Below, one piece after another: positions 24,674 through 35,580 of a DNA stretch of 64,000 nucleotides (position 1 is its first letter; the number at the start of each line of letters is the position of its first letter). Origin of the DNA: Rhodoferax sp. (GTDB lineage: Bacteria > Pseudomonadota > Gammaproteobacteria > Burkholderiales > Burkholderiaceae_C). The stretch spans positions 62,001 to 126,000 of the forward strand of contig JACKLK010000011.1 of assembly GCA_024236015.1 (NCBI GenBank), given 5' to 3'. The notes beneath the pieces are model-generated. The model was not told the DNA's origin. It worked only from the letters and a program-made list of their open reading frames with translations, and did no database searches. A program made the translations under genes and the position numbers.

Positions 24674-25587
24674 CGCCAGGCCGTGTGCTGCAGCGTGTGC
24701 TGCACGATGTCGCGGATCTCCCTGGCCACGGCGCGTGTCGCGGCGGTGCCGGGCTTGCGGCTCGACGACATGAGTGACAGCAGTCGGGGCACCATGGGCG
24801 TGGTCAGTCGCGCGGCCGACAACTGGCCGTGGGCGAGGTCGTCGTGCACGGCCTGGCGCGGCAGCACCGTGCACAGGCCGGCCTGGACGACGAGGTCCTT
24901 CATGATGAACATCGAGTCCGACTCGACCGCGACCTTGAGCTGCACGCCCGCGCGCCGCGACGCCTGGTCGAGCGCGACCCGCAGTCCGTTGGGGCGGGCG
25001 GCCAGCACCAGCGGATAGTCGGCCAGCTGGCGAAATCGCAGTTGCTGGCCCGGCTGGAACATGCCCGCCGCGCCGATGACCAGGCTCTCGAGCACGCAAA
25101 GCCTTTCCTCGCCGCGGCGCGGAGCGCGGCCGTACCGGTTGACGATGGCCAGGTCGAGTTGTCCGTCGGCCATCTGGTCTTCCAGCGGGTTGCTGAAGCC
25201 TTCGACGAATTGCAGCCCGATGCGGGGAAAGCGCTCGCACAGGCGCTGGTACAACATGCCCACCAGCGGCCGGGCCGCGCCCGGCACGACACCCAGGCGC
25301 ACGATGCCGCTGGGCCCCTTGCCGATGTCGGCCGCCTCGTTCGCCGCACGCTGCATCTCGTCGATGGCCGCGCGCAGCCGGGGCGCCAATTGCTCGCCGG
25401 CCGGAGTCGGCGCAACGCCGCGGCCGGTGCGCGCGAACAGGCGGCAGCCGAGCTGCGCCTCCAGCGCGGCCACGTGGCGCGTCACCACGGACTGGGCCAC
25501 CTCGAGCTGCACCGCTGCGCGCGTCATGTTCCGCGCTTCGAACACCGCCAGGAAGGCCTCGATGCGTCGCAGGTTCAGGCTGGGCAT
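24670..25587 (-). CDS. LysR-family transcriptional regulator
   Basis: 305-residue LysR protein. The N-terminal winged helix-turn-helix is LRRIEAFLAVFEARNMTRAAVQLEVAQSVVTRHVAALEAQLGCRLFARTGRGVAPTPAG in order from residue 6; the effector domain follows with IGLQFVEGFSNPLEDQMADGQLDLAIV. The ATG at 25587 is preferred over one at 25593 because the AAGG ribosome site is then well spaced. It is divergent from the DHDPS-like gene with a 78-base gap and most likely regulates the sugar-acid cassette on the other strand. Confidence 0.88.
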   Translation of the reverse strand: MPSLNLRRIEAFLAVFEARNMTRAAVQLEVAQSVVTRHVAALEAQLGCRLFARTGRGVAPTPAGEQLAPRLRAAIDEMQRAANEAADIGKGPSGIVRLGVVPGAARPLVGMLYQRLCERFPRIGLQFVEGFSNPLEDQMADGQLDLAIVNRYGRAPRRGEERLCVLESLVIGAAGMFQPGQQLRFRQLADYPLVLAARPNGLRVALDQASRRAGVQLKVAVESDSMFIMKDLVVQAGLCTVLPRQAVHDDLAHGQLSAARLTTPMVPRLLSLMSSSRKPGTAATRAVAREIRDIVQHTLQHTAWR

Positions 25588-25665
25588 TGTCATGCCTTGA
25601 GAGCATATCTGAAATCCCCTGATGTGCCTTGTTCTGCATGATGACCGGTTCCTACACTCGGTCGC

Positions 25666-26718
25666 ATGTCTGCTTCCCTCGACCTGGCCGAACGGCCCGA
25701 CACCTCCGAACGGCGGAACCCGCGGCCCCCGCTTGCGCCGTTGTGGTGTCCGCTCCTCACGCCGTACGGCAGCGATGGCGCCATCGACCTGCAGCGCCTG
25801 CGCCGCCACGTGGAATACCTGACGCCGTCGGTCGGCGGCTTCCTGGTGCCCGGCTCGACCGGCGACGGATGGGTGATGTCGGATGCACAGGCGCTGCAAC
25901 TGCTCGACGCCGTGCTCGACCTGGCGCAAGCCCGCGGCGCCGCGGTGCTGGTGGGCGTGCTCCGGCCGGATGTCGCGGCCATGCAGGCCACGATGGCGTG
26001 CATGCTCGATCGGCTCCGGCGGCGCGCCGGCACCGACGACGCGCAGACCGCGATGCGCCGTGCATCCGTCCAGGGCTTCACCTTCTGCGCACCCCATGGT
26101 GCCGACCTGTCGCAGGACGCCATTGCCGGCGCGTTCGACAGCCTGCTCGGGTGCGGCCTGCCGGTATCGCTGTACCAGCTGCCCCAGGTGACCGGGAACG
26201 AGGTGGCGCCCGCAACCGTGCGCGCGCTGGCAACCCGCCATGCCAACCTGCACATGGTCAAGGACACCAGCGGTGCGGACCGGATTGCCGACGCCGGCCT
26301 TGACGGCGTGTTCCTGCTGCGTGGTGCCGAAGGCGCCTACAGCCGGCACCTGAAGATCGCAGGCGGCCGCTACGACGGCTTCCTGCTGAGCTCGGCCAAC
26401 GGCTTCGGTCCGCAACTGGCGCAGATGATCGATCTCCTGCGCCAGGGGCGCCGGGCCCAGGCGGATGCCATGTCCGCGCGCATCGAGGCCGTGGTCGAGG
26501 CGGTGTTCGCCGCCGCCGCCGGCATTGCGTTCGGCAACGTGTTCACCCATGCGAACAAGGCGATCGACCACCACATGGCCTTCGGCCCGCTGGCCCGCGA
26601 CGTCGCTGCGCCGCGTCTGCATGGCGGCCAAACCCTTCCCGATGAACTGATCGCCGTCGCCGGCGACGCGCTCGCGCGTCATGGCCTGATGCCGGCGCGT
26701 GGCTACCTTTACTCCTGA
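25666..26718 (+). CDS. Dihydrodipicolinate synthase-family lyase/aldolase
   Basis: 350-residue DapA-superfamily TIM barrel. After a 22-residue tail the barrel starts LAPLWCPLLTPYGSDGAID. The substrate loop reads GSTGDGW (canonical GTTGE), the catalytic Tyr is in SLYQLPQV, and the Schiff-base Lys is in HMVKDTSGAD. These residues support pyruvate-type Schiff-base chemistry, such as a 2-keto-3-deoxy sugar-acid aldolase or dehydratase. Being next to a mandelate-racemase-like dehydratase and a hydroxyacid dehydrogenase makes a sugar-acid role likelier than lysine biosynthesis. It is the first gene of a four-gene plus-strand unit. Confidence 0.85.
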   Translation: MSASLDLAERPDTSERRNPRPPLAPLWCPLLTPYGSDGAIDLQRLRRHVEYLTPSVGGFLVPGSTGDGWVMSDAQALQLLDAVLDLAQARGAAVLVGVLRPDVAAMQATMACMLDRLRRRAGTDDAQTAMRRASVQGFTFCAPHGADLSQDAIAGAFDSLLGCGLPVSLYQLPQVTGNEVAPATVRALATRHANLHMVKDTSGADRIADAGLDGVFLLRGAEGAYSRHLKIAGGRYDGFLLSSANGFGPQLAQMIDLLRQGRRAQADAMSARIEAVVEAVFAAAAGIAFGNVFTHANKAIDHHMAFGPLARDVAAPRLHGGQTLPDELIAVAGDALARHGLMPARGYLYS

Positions 26719-26733
26719 ACAACGACACACACC

Positions 26734-27882
26734 ATGAAAATCACCCGCATCACCGCCTTTGCCCTGTCCTATCGCCTGCCGCAGGGCCAGACCGTCAAGG
26801 TCGGTGTGGGCGCCACCATCAAGCGCGACACCATCATCGTGCGGGTCGAGACCGACGAAGGCCTGACCGGCTACGGCGAGTCCCATCCCGGCCGCAGCCC
26901 GGGCGCCGTGTGCAGCCTGGTCAACCAGACACTCGATCCGCTGCTCGCGGGCATGGACCCGTGTGATGTCGTGGGCGTGTGGGCCCGCGTGAACCGGATG
27001 CAGTTGTCCAGCCACGGGCTGGGCGCCGGTGCGGCACTGGCGTTGTCGGGCATCGACCTGGCCTTGTGGGACATTCGCGGCAAGGCGGCCGACATGCCGC
27101 TGTACCGGCTGCTTGGCGGCAGCCGCAAGCGCCTGCCGGCCTACGCGGGCGGCATCTCGATGGGGTTCCAGCCGCCGGAGCAACTGGTCGAGGAAGCCCG
27201 CAGCTATGTCGCCGCCGGTTACCGGGCCATCAAGTTGCGCCTGGGCGACAACGTGCGCGACGACATCCTCCGGGTCCAGGCGGTGCGTGCTGGCCTCGGG
27301 GACGAGGTCGAGATCCTGACCGACGCCAACACCGCCTGGCGATTGGCCGATGCCCGCCGCGTCATTCCGGCGCTGGCCGAGGCGCGCGTGGGCTGGCTCG
27401 AGGAGCCGTTCAGCGCGCTGGACTTCGGCGCCTACCGGATCGCCGCGGGCATCAGTCCGCAGTTGCCCATCGCCGCCGGCGAGAACCACTACACGCGTTA
27501 CGACTTCGCGCGCCTGCTCGAGGACAAGGCGGTCACGATCTTCCAGCCCGACCTGTCCAAGACCGGCGGCATCACCGAGGCGCTGCGCATCGCGGCCATG
27601 GCCTCGGCGTTCGGCATCGCGGTGCATCCGCACAGCTCGGCCACCGGCATCAACCATGCCGCCAGCCTGCATTTCCTGGCCGCCCTGGACAACGGCGGCT
27701 ACTTCGAGGCCTGCGTGTCGCACTTCAACCCGATGCGCGACATGTTCGGCCGGACCTTCGAGATCGGTGCCGACGGATGTGTCGAGCCGCTCGATCGCCC
27801 GGGCATCGGACTGGACATCGACGAGCGGATCTTTGCCGAGTACCCCGCCATCGACGGACCCGGTTATGTCGTGACGTTCTGA
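26734..27882 (+). CDS. Mandelate racemase/muconate lactonizing enzyme-family protein
   Basis: 382-residue enolase-superfamily enzyme. The capping domain (MKITRITAFALSYRLPQGQ) is followed by the barrel with the general-base region AIKLRLGD (KxR), metal ligands in LTDANTAW, WLEEPFS and AAGENHYT, and the Asp/His pair in FQPDLSKTGG and AVHPHSSATG. The Asp-His dyad and KxR put it in the mandelate-racemase subgroup, many of which dehydrate sugar acids such as gluconate, fuconate or altronate. It lies 15 bases after the DHDPS-like gene, so the two probably act in sequence. The substrate is not identifiable from the sequence. Confidence 0.87.
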   Translation: MKITRITAFALSYRLPQGQTVKVGVGATIKRDTIIVRVETDEGLTGYGESHPGRSPGAVCSLVNQTLDPLLAGMDPCDVVGVWARVNRMQLSSHGLGAGAALALSGIDLALWDIRGKAADMPLYRLLGGSRKRLPAYAGGISMGFQPPEQLVEEARSYVAAGYRAIKLRLGDNVRDDILRVQAVRAGLGDEVEILTDANTAWRLADARRVIPALAEARVGWLEEPFSALDFGAYRIAAGISPQLPIAAGENHYTRYDFARLLEDKAVTIFQPDLSKTGGITEALRIAAMASAFGIAVHPHSSATGINHAASLHFLAALDNGGYFEACVSHFNPMRDMFGRTFEIGADGCVEPLDRPGIGLDIDERIFAEYPAIDGPGYVVTF

Positions 27883-27914
27883 TTTTCCCCCGACCCCAGA
27901 AAAAGGAGACACCC

Positions 27915-28892
27915 ATGGACAAACGTATGCTGATTCGTGCTGCCGGCGCCGCCCTGGCGCTGGCACTGCTGGCCCCGGCACAGGCCCAGGTCGCGGCGTA
28001 TCCGGACCACCCGATCCGTATCGTCGTGCCGTACCCGCCGGGCGGTTTCAACGACACGCTGGCGCGTACCGTGGGGGCCAAGCTGCAGTCGGCCTGGGGC
28101 CAGCCGGTGGTGGTCGAGAACCGCCCGGGCGGTGCCACCAACATCGGCATCGACATGGTGGCCAAGGCGCCGGCCGACGGCTACACCCTGGTCGTGTTGC
28201 CGTTCTCGTTCGCGGTCAACCCCTTCATCTTCGCCAAGCTGCCATTCGACCCGCAGACCGACTTCGCACCGATCACGCTGGCGGCCACCACGAGCAACCT
28301 GCTGGTGGTGCCGGCCGCCTCGCCGGTCAATTCGGTGCAGGAGCTGGTCGCGCTGGCCAAGTCCAAGCCGGGCAGCCTGAGCTACGCCTCGACCGGTGTC
28401 GGCAGTTCCAACCACCTGTCGATGGAAATGTTCAAGCAGATGGCCGGTGTCGACATCACCCATGTTCCGTACAAGGGCAGTGCGCCGGCGGTGGCCGACC
28501 TGATCGGCGGGCACGTGGGCACCATGTTCGACAACGTCTCCAACGTGCTGCAGCATGTGCAGTCCGGCAAGCTCAAGGTGCTGGGCGTGACGACGCCGGC
28601 CCGTTCCGCGCTGGTGCCCTCCGTCCCGACGGTTGCCGAGTCCGGCGTGCCCGGATACGAGGTCGGCGTGTGGTTCGGATTTGCCGCGCCGGCGGGTACG
28701 CCCAAGCCCATCATCGACAAGCTCAATGCCGAGATCGTGAAGATCCTGCGCATGGCCGACGTGCGGGAGAAGTTCAGCCTGCAGGGCGTCGAATCCATCG
28801 GCAGCACGCCGGAGCAGTTCGCCGCCCACCTGCAGGCGCAGCGCGCGGTCTGGTCCAAGGTGGTGCGCGAAGCCGGTGTCCGTGCCGACTGA
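27915..28892 (+). CDS. Bug-family (TctC-like) periplasmic solute receptor
   Basis: 325-residue receptor with signal peptide MDKRMLIRAAGAALALALLA ending near PAQAQ. The Bug loops IRIVVPYPPGGFNDTLARTVG and VENRPGGATNIGIDM are present, as is the segment ITHVPYKGSAPAVADLIGGHV. It follows a perfect AAGGAG ribosome site. In this position it is expected to bind the carboxylate consumed by the neighbouring lyase, MR/MLE and dehydrogenase enzymes. No TctAB membrane partners are nearby. The next gene starts within its last codons. Confidence 0.9.
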   Translation: MDKRMLIRAAGAALALALLAPAQAQVAAYPDHPIRIVVPYPPGGFNDTLARTVGAKLQSAWGQPVVVENRPGGATNIGIDMVAKAPADGYTLVVLPFSFAVNPFIFAKLPFDPQTDFAPITLAATTSNLLVVPAASPVNSVQELVALAKSKPGSLSYASTGVGSSNHLSMEMFKQMAGVDITHVPYKGSAPAVADLIGGHVGTMFDNVSNVLQHVQSGKLKVLGVTTPARSALVPSVPTVAESGVPGYEVGVWFGFAAPAGTPKPIIDKLNAEIVKILRMADVREKFSLQGVESIGSTPEQFAAHLQAQRAVWSKVVREAGVRAD

Positions 28893-29892
28893 TGCCGTCG
28901 CCCCCCGCCGTGCCCGGGTCCTGCTGACCGGGCCGGTGGACGCACAGACCTGGCACGACCTGTCCGCGCTGGCGCATGTCGTGCTGGCGCCGGACGCCGG
29001 TGCGGATACCTTGCGCCGATGCATCGCCGATGCCGACGTTCTCGTCGTGCGCTCGGCCTTGCCGGCCGACCTGCTGGACTTCGCGCCCCGCCTGCGTGGC
29101 ATCGTTCGCCATGGCGTGGGTGTCGACATGATTCCGATGGAGGCGGCCACCCGGCGCGGGATCGCGGTGGCCAATGTGCCCGGATCGAACCGCCATGCCG
29201 TGGCCGAGCACGCGATCGGCGTGCTGGGCGTGTTGCGCCGGCGCTGTGCGCAGATGGACGCGACGCTGCGCGCGCGTGGCTGGGATGCCAGCCGTGCGCT
29301 GGCCGACGGGGCCGGCGAACTGCACGGCCACACGCTGGGCATCATCGGCGTGGGCGCGATCGGCTCGCGGGTTGCCGAGATCGCCCACCATGGCTTTGGC
29401 ATGGTGGTGCTCGGCCATCAGCGGCGCCTGGCGGACCTGCCGTCGTTCGTCGCGGGCACCGCCTTGGACGAGCTGCTGGCGCGCAGCGACGCCGTCGTGC
29501 TGGCGGCGCCGCTCAACGCGCAGACCGAAGGCCTGATCGACGCCCGGCGCATCGCACTGATGCCCCGGCATGCCGTGCTGGTCAACGTCTCGCGCGGCGC
29601 TCTGGTCGACGAGGCCGCGCTCGTCGCCGCCTTGCGCACGCGCCGCATCGCAGGCGCTGCGCTCGATGTGTTCGCGACCCAGCCCTTGCCGCAGGGGCAT
29701 GCCCTGTGCGGTCTGGACAACGTGTTGCTGACGCCGCATGCGGCCGGATTGACCGTCGACAGCATGCGGCGCATGGGCGCCGGCACCGTGCGCGAGGTGG
29801 AGCGACTGCTGGCCGGCATGATGCCGGTGAACTGCGTCAACCGGGACGGCCTCGGTGCACGGGGGATGACGGCAGCGGCGATGCCGCCCTGA
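28876..29892 (+). CDS. D-2-hydroxyacid dehydrogenase (NAD-binding)
   Basis: 338-residue member of the D-isomer-specific 2-hydroxyacid dehydrogenase family. The substrate part has RGIVRHGVGVDMIPMEAATRRGI, the Rossmann motif GHTLGIIGVGAIGSRVAEIA, the catalytic Arg in LVNVSRGALVDEAAL, and the catalytic His in LLTPHAAGLT. It would interconvert a 2-keto acid and a D-2-hydroxy acid with NAD(P)H, such as glyoxylate, hydroxypyruvate or a sugar-acid derivative. The GTG at 28876 overlaps the Bug gene by 17 bases; another GTG at 28882 is possible. Confidence 0.88.
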   Translation: MSVPTDAVAPRRARVLLTGPVDAQTWHDLSALAHVVLAPDAGADTLRRCIADADVLVVRSALPADLLDFAPRLRGIVRHGVGVDMIPMEAATRRGIAVANVPGSNRHAVAEHAIGVLGVLRRRCAQMDATLRARGWDASRALADGAGELHGHTLGIIGVGAIGSRVAEIAHHGFGMVVLGHQRRLADLPSFVAGTALDELLARSDAVVLAAPLNAQTEGLIDARRIALMPRHAVLVNVSRGALVDEAALVAALRTRRIAGAALDVFATQPLPQGHALCGLDNVLLTPHAAGLTVDSMRRMGAGTVREVERLLAGMMPVNCVNRDGLGARGMTAAAMPP

Positions 29893-29905
29893 AACGGGGC
29901 CGGCA

Positions 29906-29927
29906 CGCCACCCGCATGCGGGTGGCG
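29906..29927. terminator. Perfect 22-base palindrome between convergent genes
   Basis: CGCCACCCGCA (29906-29916) is followed directly by its exact complement TGCGGGTGGCG (29917-29927). It sits between the convergent stops at 29892 and 29942, so a bidirectional termination or transcript-end role is natural. There is no T-run on either side, so it is not a standard intrinsic terminator. Confidence 0.45.
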
Positions 29928-29941
29928 CCGGGCCTGCCAGG

Positions 29942-30919
29942 TCAACCCCCGGTGGCCGCCGTGCCGCCGCGCACCCGCTGGTACAGCTGCACGGCGCCGA
30001 CCACGAGCAGTCCGGCCAGCAAACCCGCCACCGCATTGCCCAGGCTCGATACCAGCACGCCGGCCCAACCGAGTGAGGCGGCGTAGTCCTCCAGCGCATG
30101 GCCGACGGCGGGCACGCCGTGCACCAGGATGCCGCCGCCGACCAGGAACATCGCGGCGGTGCCGAAGACCGACAAGGACTTCATCAGCCACGGCGCCGTG
30201 GCCAGGATGCCGCGGCCGAAGCCTTGTTTCCATGGCGCCGGCTGGGCGCTGAGGTGCAGGCCGGCGTCGTCGAGCTTGACGATGCCCGCAACCAGGCCAT
30301 AGACGCCGACGGTGATGACCAGCGAGATGCCCACCAGCACGGCGACCTGCTGCGCAAAACCGGCTGCGGCCACGGTTCCCAGCGTGATCACGATGATCTC
30401 CGCGGACAGGATGAAGTCGGTGCGGATCGCGCCGCGGATCTTGTCGCGTTCGAACGCGACGATGTCCTGCTGCGGATCCGCGACCGCGCGCACCAGTTCC
30501 GCGTGATGCGCTGCGTCCTCGTGCGCATGCCAGCCCAGCGCATGCAGGACCTTTTCGGTCCCCTCGAAACACAGGAACAAGCCGCCGAGCATCAGCAGCG
30601 GCGTGATCGCCCAGGGCGCGATCGCGCTGATGAGCAACGCCGCCGGCACCAGGATGGCCTTGTTGCGCAACGATCCCTTGGCCACGGCCCAGACCACCGG
30701 CAACTCGCGGTCGGCGCGCACGCCGGTGACCTGCTCGGCGTTCAGCGCCAGGTCGTCGCCGAGCACGCCGGCGGTCTTCTTCGCCGCCAGTTGCGTCATC
30801 GCCGCGACGTCGTCGGCCGCCGCGATGCCCTTGCGCGCGGCGACCTTGGTCATCAGCGCGACGTCGTCGAGCAAGGTGGCGATGTCGTCGATCAGTGCAA
30901 GCAGGCTGGATGCGGCCAT
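29942..30919 (-). CDS. DUF808 (YedI-like) membrane protein
   Basis: 325-residue integral membrane protein with the DUF808 start SLLALIDDIATLLDDVALMTKVAARKGIAAADDVAAMT, which is nearly invariant in the family, followed by KKTAGVLGDDLALNAEQVTG and about six hydrophobic helices. The segment LMLGGLFLCFEGTEKVLHAL is also typical. Function is unknown for the family. It stands between a convergent dehydrogenase gene and a methyltransferase gene that precedes it by 19 bases on the same strand. Confidence 0.88.
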   Translation of the reverse strand: MAASSLLALIDDIATLLDDVALMTKVAARKGIAAADDVAAMTQLAAKKTAGVLGDDLALNAEQVTGVRADRELPVVWAVAKGSLRNKAILVPAALLISAIAPWAITPLLMLGGLFLCFEGTEKVLHALGWHAHEDAAHHAELVRAVADPQQDIVAFERDKIRGAIRTDFILSAEIIVITLGTVAAAGFAQQVAVLVGISLVITVGVYGLVAGIVKLDDAGLHLSAQPAPWKQGFGRGILATAPWLMKSLSVFGTAAMFLVGGGILVHGVPAVGHALEDYAASLGWAGVLVSSLGNAVAGLLAGLLVVGAVQLYQRVRGGTAATGG

Positions 30920-30938
30920 GGGGTCTTTCGCTCGCCGA

Positions 30939-31550
30939 TCAGCGGCGCGTCAGTGGCACGGCCAGTTCGTGCGACAGGCTGGGATGCGGCACCCGGTCGT
31001 ACGGTGGCTTGGGCCAATGCCAGTGGGAGCCTGCGAACAATGCCCGCACCGCGTTGATGTCGCAGTGGTAGGGCGGGCCTTCGATGCGGCCTTCCTGCAC
31101 CGCGGCCGGACGCGGCATCTGCACGAACAGGCCCCACAACGTGGCTCCGGGCACGAGCCACTGGTGCAGCCGTTGCGCATAGGCGATCCAGTGGTCGGGA
31201 TGGATGGCGCACAGGCAGGTCTGTTCGTAGATGGCGTCGAATGGCCGCTGCGGTTCGAAATGCAGCACGTCGGCCTGCAGCACCTCGCCCGCCAGTTGCC
31301 GCGACTGCAGCAGTTCGCGCGTCCGTTGCACGGCCGCGGGCGCGTAGTCCAGGCCGGTCACGTCGAATCCGCGCCGGGCCAGTTCCGCCACCTCCCAGCC
31401 GCTGCCGCAACCCGGCACCAGGATGCGGCACGGCGCCAATGCGCCGCTGTCCAGCCAGGACAGCAGCTGCGGACTGGGGCCGCCCCGGTCCCATGGGGTT
31501 TGCCGCTGGTCGAACCGCTGCTGCCAGAACGCGGGGGTCGGGCCCGTCAC
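30939..31550 (-). CDS. Thiopurine S-methyltransferase (TPMT)-family methyltransferase
   Basis: 203-residue SAM-dependent methyltransferase. The N-terminal WQQRFDQRQTPWDRGGPSPQ and the SAM motif CRILVPGCGSGWEVAELARRGFDVTGLDYAP are typical of bacterial TPMT-like proteins, some of which methylate selenium or tellurium compounds. The C-terminal half has TCLCAIHPDHWIAYAQRLHQWLVPG. Substrate unknown. It lies upstream of the DUF808 gene by 19 bases and downstream of maeB on the same strand with a 70-base gap. Confidence 0.85.
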   Translation of the reverse strand: MTGPTPAFWQQRFDQRQTPWDRGGPSPQLLSWLDSGALAPCRILVPGCGSGWEVAELARRGFDVTGLDYAPAAVQRTRELLQSRQLAGEVLQADVLHFEPQRPFDAIYEQTCLCAIHPDHWIAYAQRLHQWLVPGATLWGLFVQMPRPAAVQEGRIEGPPYHCDINAVRALFAGSHWHWPKPPYDRVPHPSLSHELAVPLTRR

Positions 31551-31620
31551 GGCACGCGCCTCGTCACGATCGACATGATGCCGCCCATGGCGCCGCGAAC
31601 CCGGTGTGCCCGCGCCGGCA

Positions 31621-33927
<2,307 letters not shown>

Positions 33928-34110
33928 GGTGTTTCGTGGGTCTGCGGGTTCGGGTCAACAAGGGCGGGACAGGCGATAGGCTAACGCATCGCGGCCCAGG
34001 CGGCTGCTGGTGTTTATGCCAATAGAGCATCGCATTGTGCTCGATGGGAGTAAGCTGTAGGCTGTGAGTGGACGCCACTGCCAGGGCGAACCTGGCGCGA
34101 TTGGACAAGC

Positions 34111-35523
34111 ATGAAAAACGACATCCCCGCCCCGCTGGAACTGGCGCTTGCGCTGCAGCGCGACGCCTATCTGGCGCATCCGGTTCCCAGCCTCGACGAA
34201 CGCCTGGCCGACCTGCGCACCCTGCAACGTTTCATCCGTGAAAACAAGGATGCCTTGTGCGAGGCCATCAGTGCCGATTACGGCCACCGTTCGACACACG
34301 AGACCCTGCTGGCCGAGATCTTCCCGGCCGTCGACGGCATCGACCATGTCGCCCGGCACCTGCGCGGCTGGATGAAGACGCAGCGCCGTTCGGTCGACCT
34401 GCGCAATTTCCTGGGTGCGCGCAACCGGGTGATTCCGCAGCCGCTGGGCGTGGTCGGCGTCATCGTGCCGTGGAACTTTCCGGTCAACCTGAGCATGGTG
34501 CCGCTGACCTACATCTTCGCGGCCGGCAATCGCGCCATGGTCAAGATGAGCGAGAACTCGCGCCACCTGGCGCGACTGCTGATCGAGAAGATCCCGGCCT
34601 ATTTCCCGCCCGAGAAGCTGCAGTTCTTCGACGAGGTCGGCGGCGTCGGCGTGGCGTTCTCGAAGCTGCCGTTCGATCACCTGCTGTTCACCGGCTCCGG
34701 CCAGACCGGCCGTGCGGTGATGGCCGCGGCGGCGCAGAACCTGTGCCCGGTCACGCTGGAACTCGGCGGCAAGGCGCCGGCCATCCTGTGCGACGACTTT
34801 CCGCTGCGCAAGGCCGCCGAACGCATCCTGTTCGTCAAGTACCTCAATGCCGGCCAGATCTGCACCTCGGTCGACCACCTGTGGATGCCCCAGGCCAAGA
34901 TCGCGCAGTTCGTCCAGGAGGCACAGCGCATCGTGCCCCAGCGATATCCGTCGCTCGACTCGCCGGACTACACCTCCATCATCGACCAGACCGCGTTCGA
35001 CCGCCTGATCGGCGCACTCGACGAGGCGCGCGCGCGTGGTGCGCAGGTCATCCAGCTGGTGCCGGGGCCGGACCATGATGCCGCCACGCGCAAGATCGCG
35101 CCGTGCATCGTGCTCGACGCGCCGCCCGACAGCATCCTGTGGAAACGCGAGATCTTCGGGCCCATCTTGCCGATCCGCGGATTCCAGGCGCTGGACGAGG
35201 TGGTCGCCGCCGTCAACGCCGGTCCGCGGCCGCTGGCGATCTATCCCTTCTCCAACGACCCGCAGGTGGTGCAGATGCTGCTCGAGCGCGTGATGTCCGG
35301 TGGCGTGTCGGTCAACGACGGCCTGTTCCACGTGGGCCAGCACGACCTGCCGTTCGGCGGCGTCGGCGACTCCGGCATGGGCCACTACCATGGCAAGGAG
35401 GGGTTCCTGACCTTCTCCAAGCTGCGCCCGGTGTTCTACCAGGCCCGTTTCTCCAGCCTGAAATTCATGATGCCGCCGTATGGCAGGTTCGCCAGCAAGA
35501 TGCTGGCCTTCCTGATCAAGTAG
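34111..35523 (+). CDS. Coniferyl-aldehyde dehydrogenase-type aldehyde dehydrogenase
   Basis: 470-residue NAD(P)-dependent ALDH of the class 3/CalB group, which is shorter than usual ALDHs. Visible landmarks: the NAD-binding segment VPWNFPVNLSM, the glycine turn FTGSGQTGRAV, the general base in TLELGGKAPAI, the nucleophile Cys in NAGQICTSVDH and the C-terminal motif FGGVGDSGMGHYHGKEG. A short hydrophobic C-terminus (MLAFLIK) may associate with membranes. Family members oxidise coniferyl or medium and long-chain aldehydes to acids; the WS/DGAT gene right behind it makes fatty aldehyde oxidation an alternative. Confidence 0.88.
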   Translation: MKNDIPAPLELALALQRDAYLAHPVPSLDERLADLRTLQRFIRENKDALCEAISADYGHRSTHETLLAEIFPAVDGIDHVARHLRGWMKTQRRSVDLRNFLGARNRVIPQPLGVVGVIVPWNFPVNLSMVPLTYIFAAGNRAMVKMSENSRHLARLLIEKIPAYFPPEKLQFFDEVGGVGVAFSKLPFDHLLFTGSGQTGRAVMAAAAQNLCPVTLELGGKAPAILCDDFPLRKAAERILFVKYLNAGQICTSVDHLWMPQAKIAQFVQEAQRIVPQRYPSLDSPDYTSIIDQTAFDRLIGALDEARARGAQVIQLVPGPDHDAATRKIAPCIVLDAPPDSILWKREIFGPILPIRGFQALDEVVAAVNAGPRPLAIYPFSNDPQVVQMLLERVMSGGVSVNDGLFHVGQHDLPFGGVGDSGMGHYHGKEGFLTFSKLRPVFYQARFSSLKFMMPPYGRFASKMLAFLIK

Positions 35524-35580
35524 GCCAGCTGGCAGGTTGCCGACCCTCAACCCCTTGGCCTGCCGCACGGCCGGGCCCGC

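Noticed and set aside
24670..27981. Very long minus-strand open frame of about 1,100 codons over the LysR, DHDPS-like and MR/MLE genes
   Set aside because: Only the part below 25593 encodes a recognisable protein (LysR). The rest is antisense to two well-conserved enzymes on the plus strand and reflects the scarcity of stops in GC-rich antisense frames.
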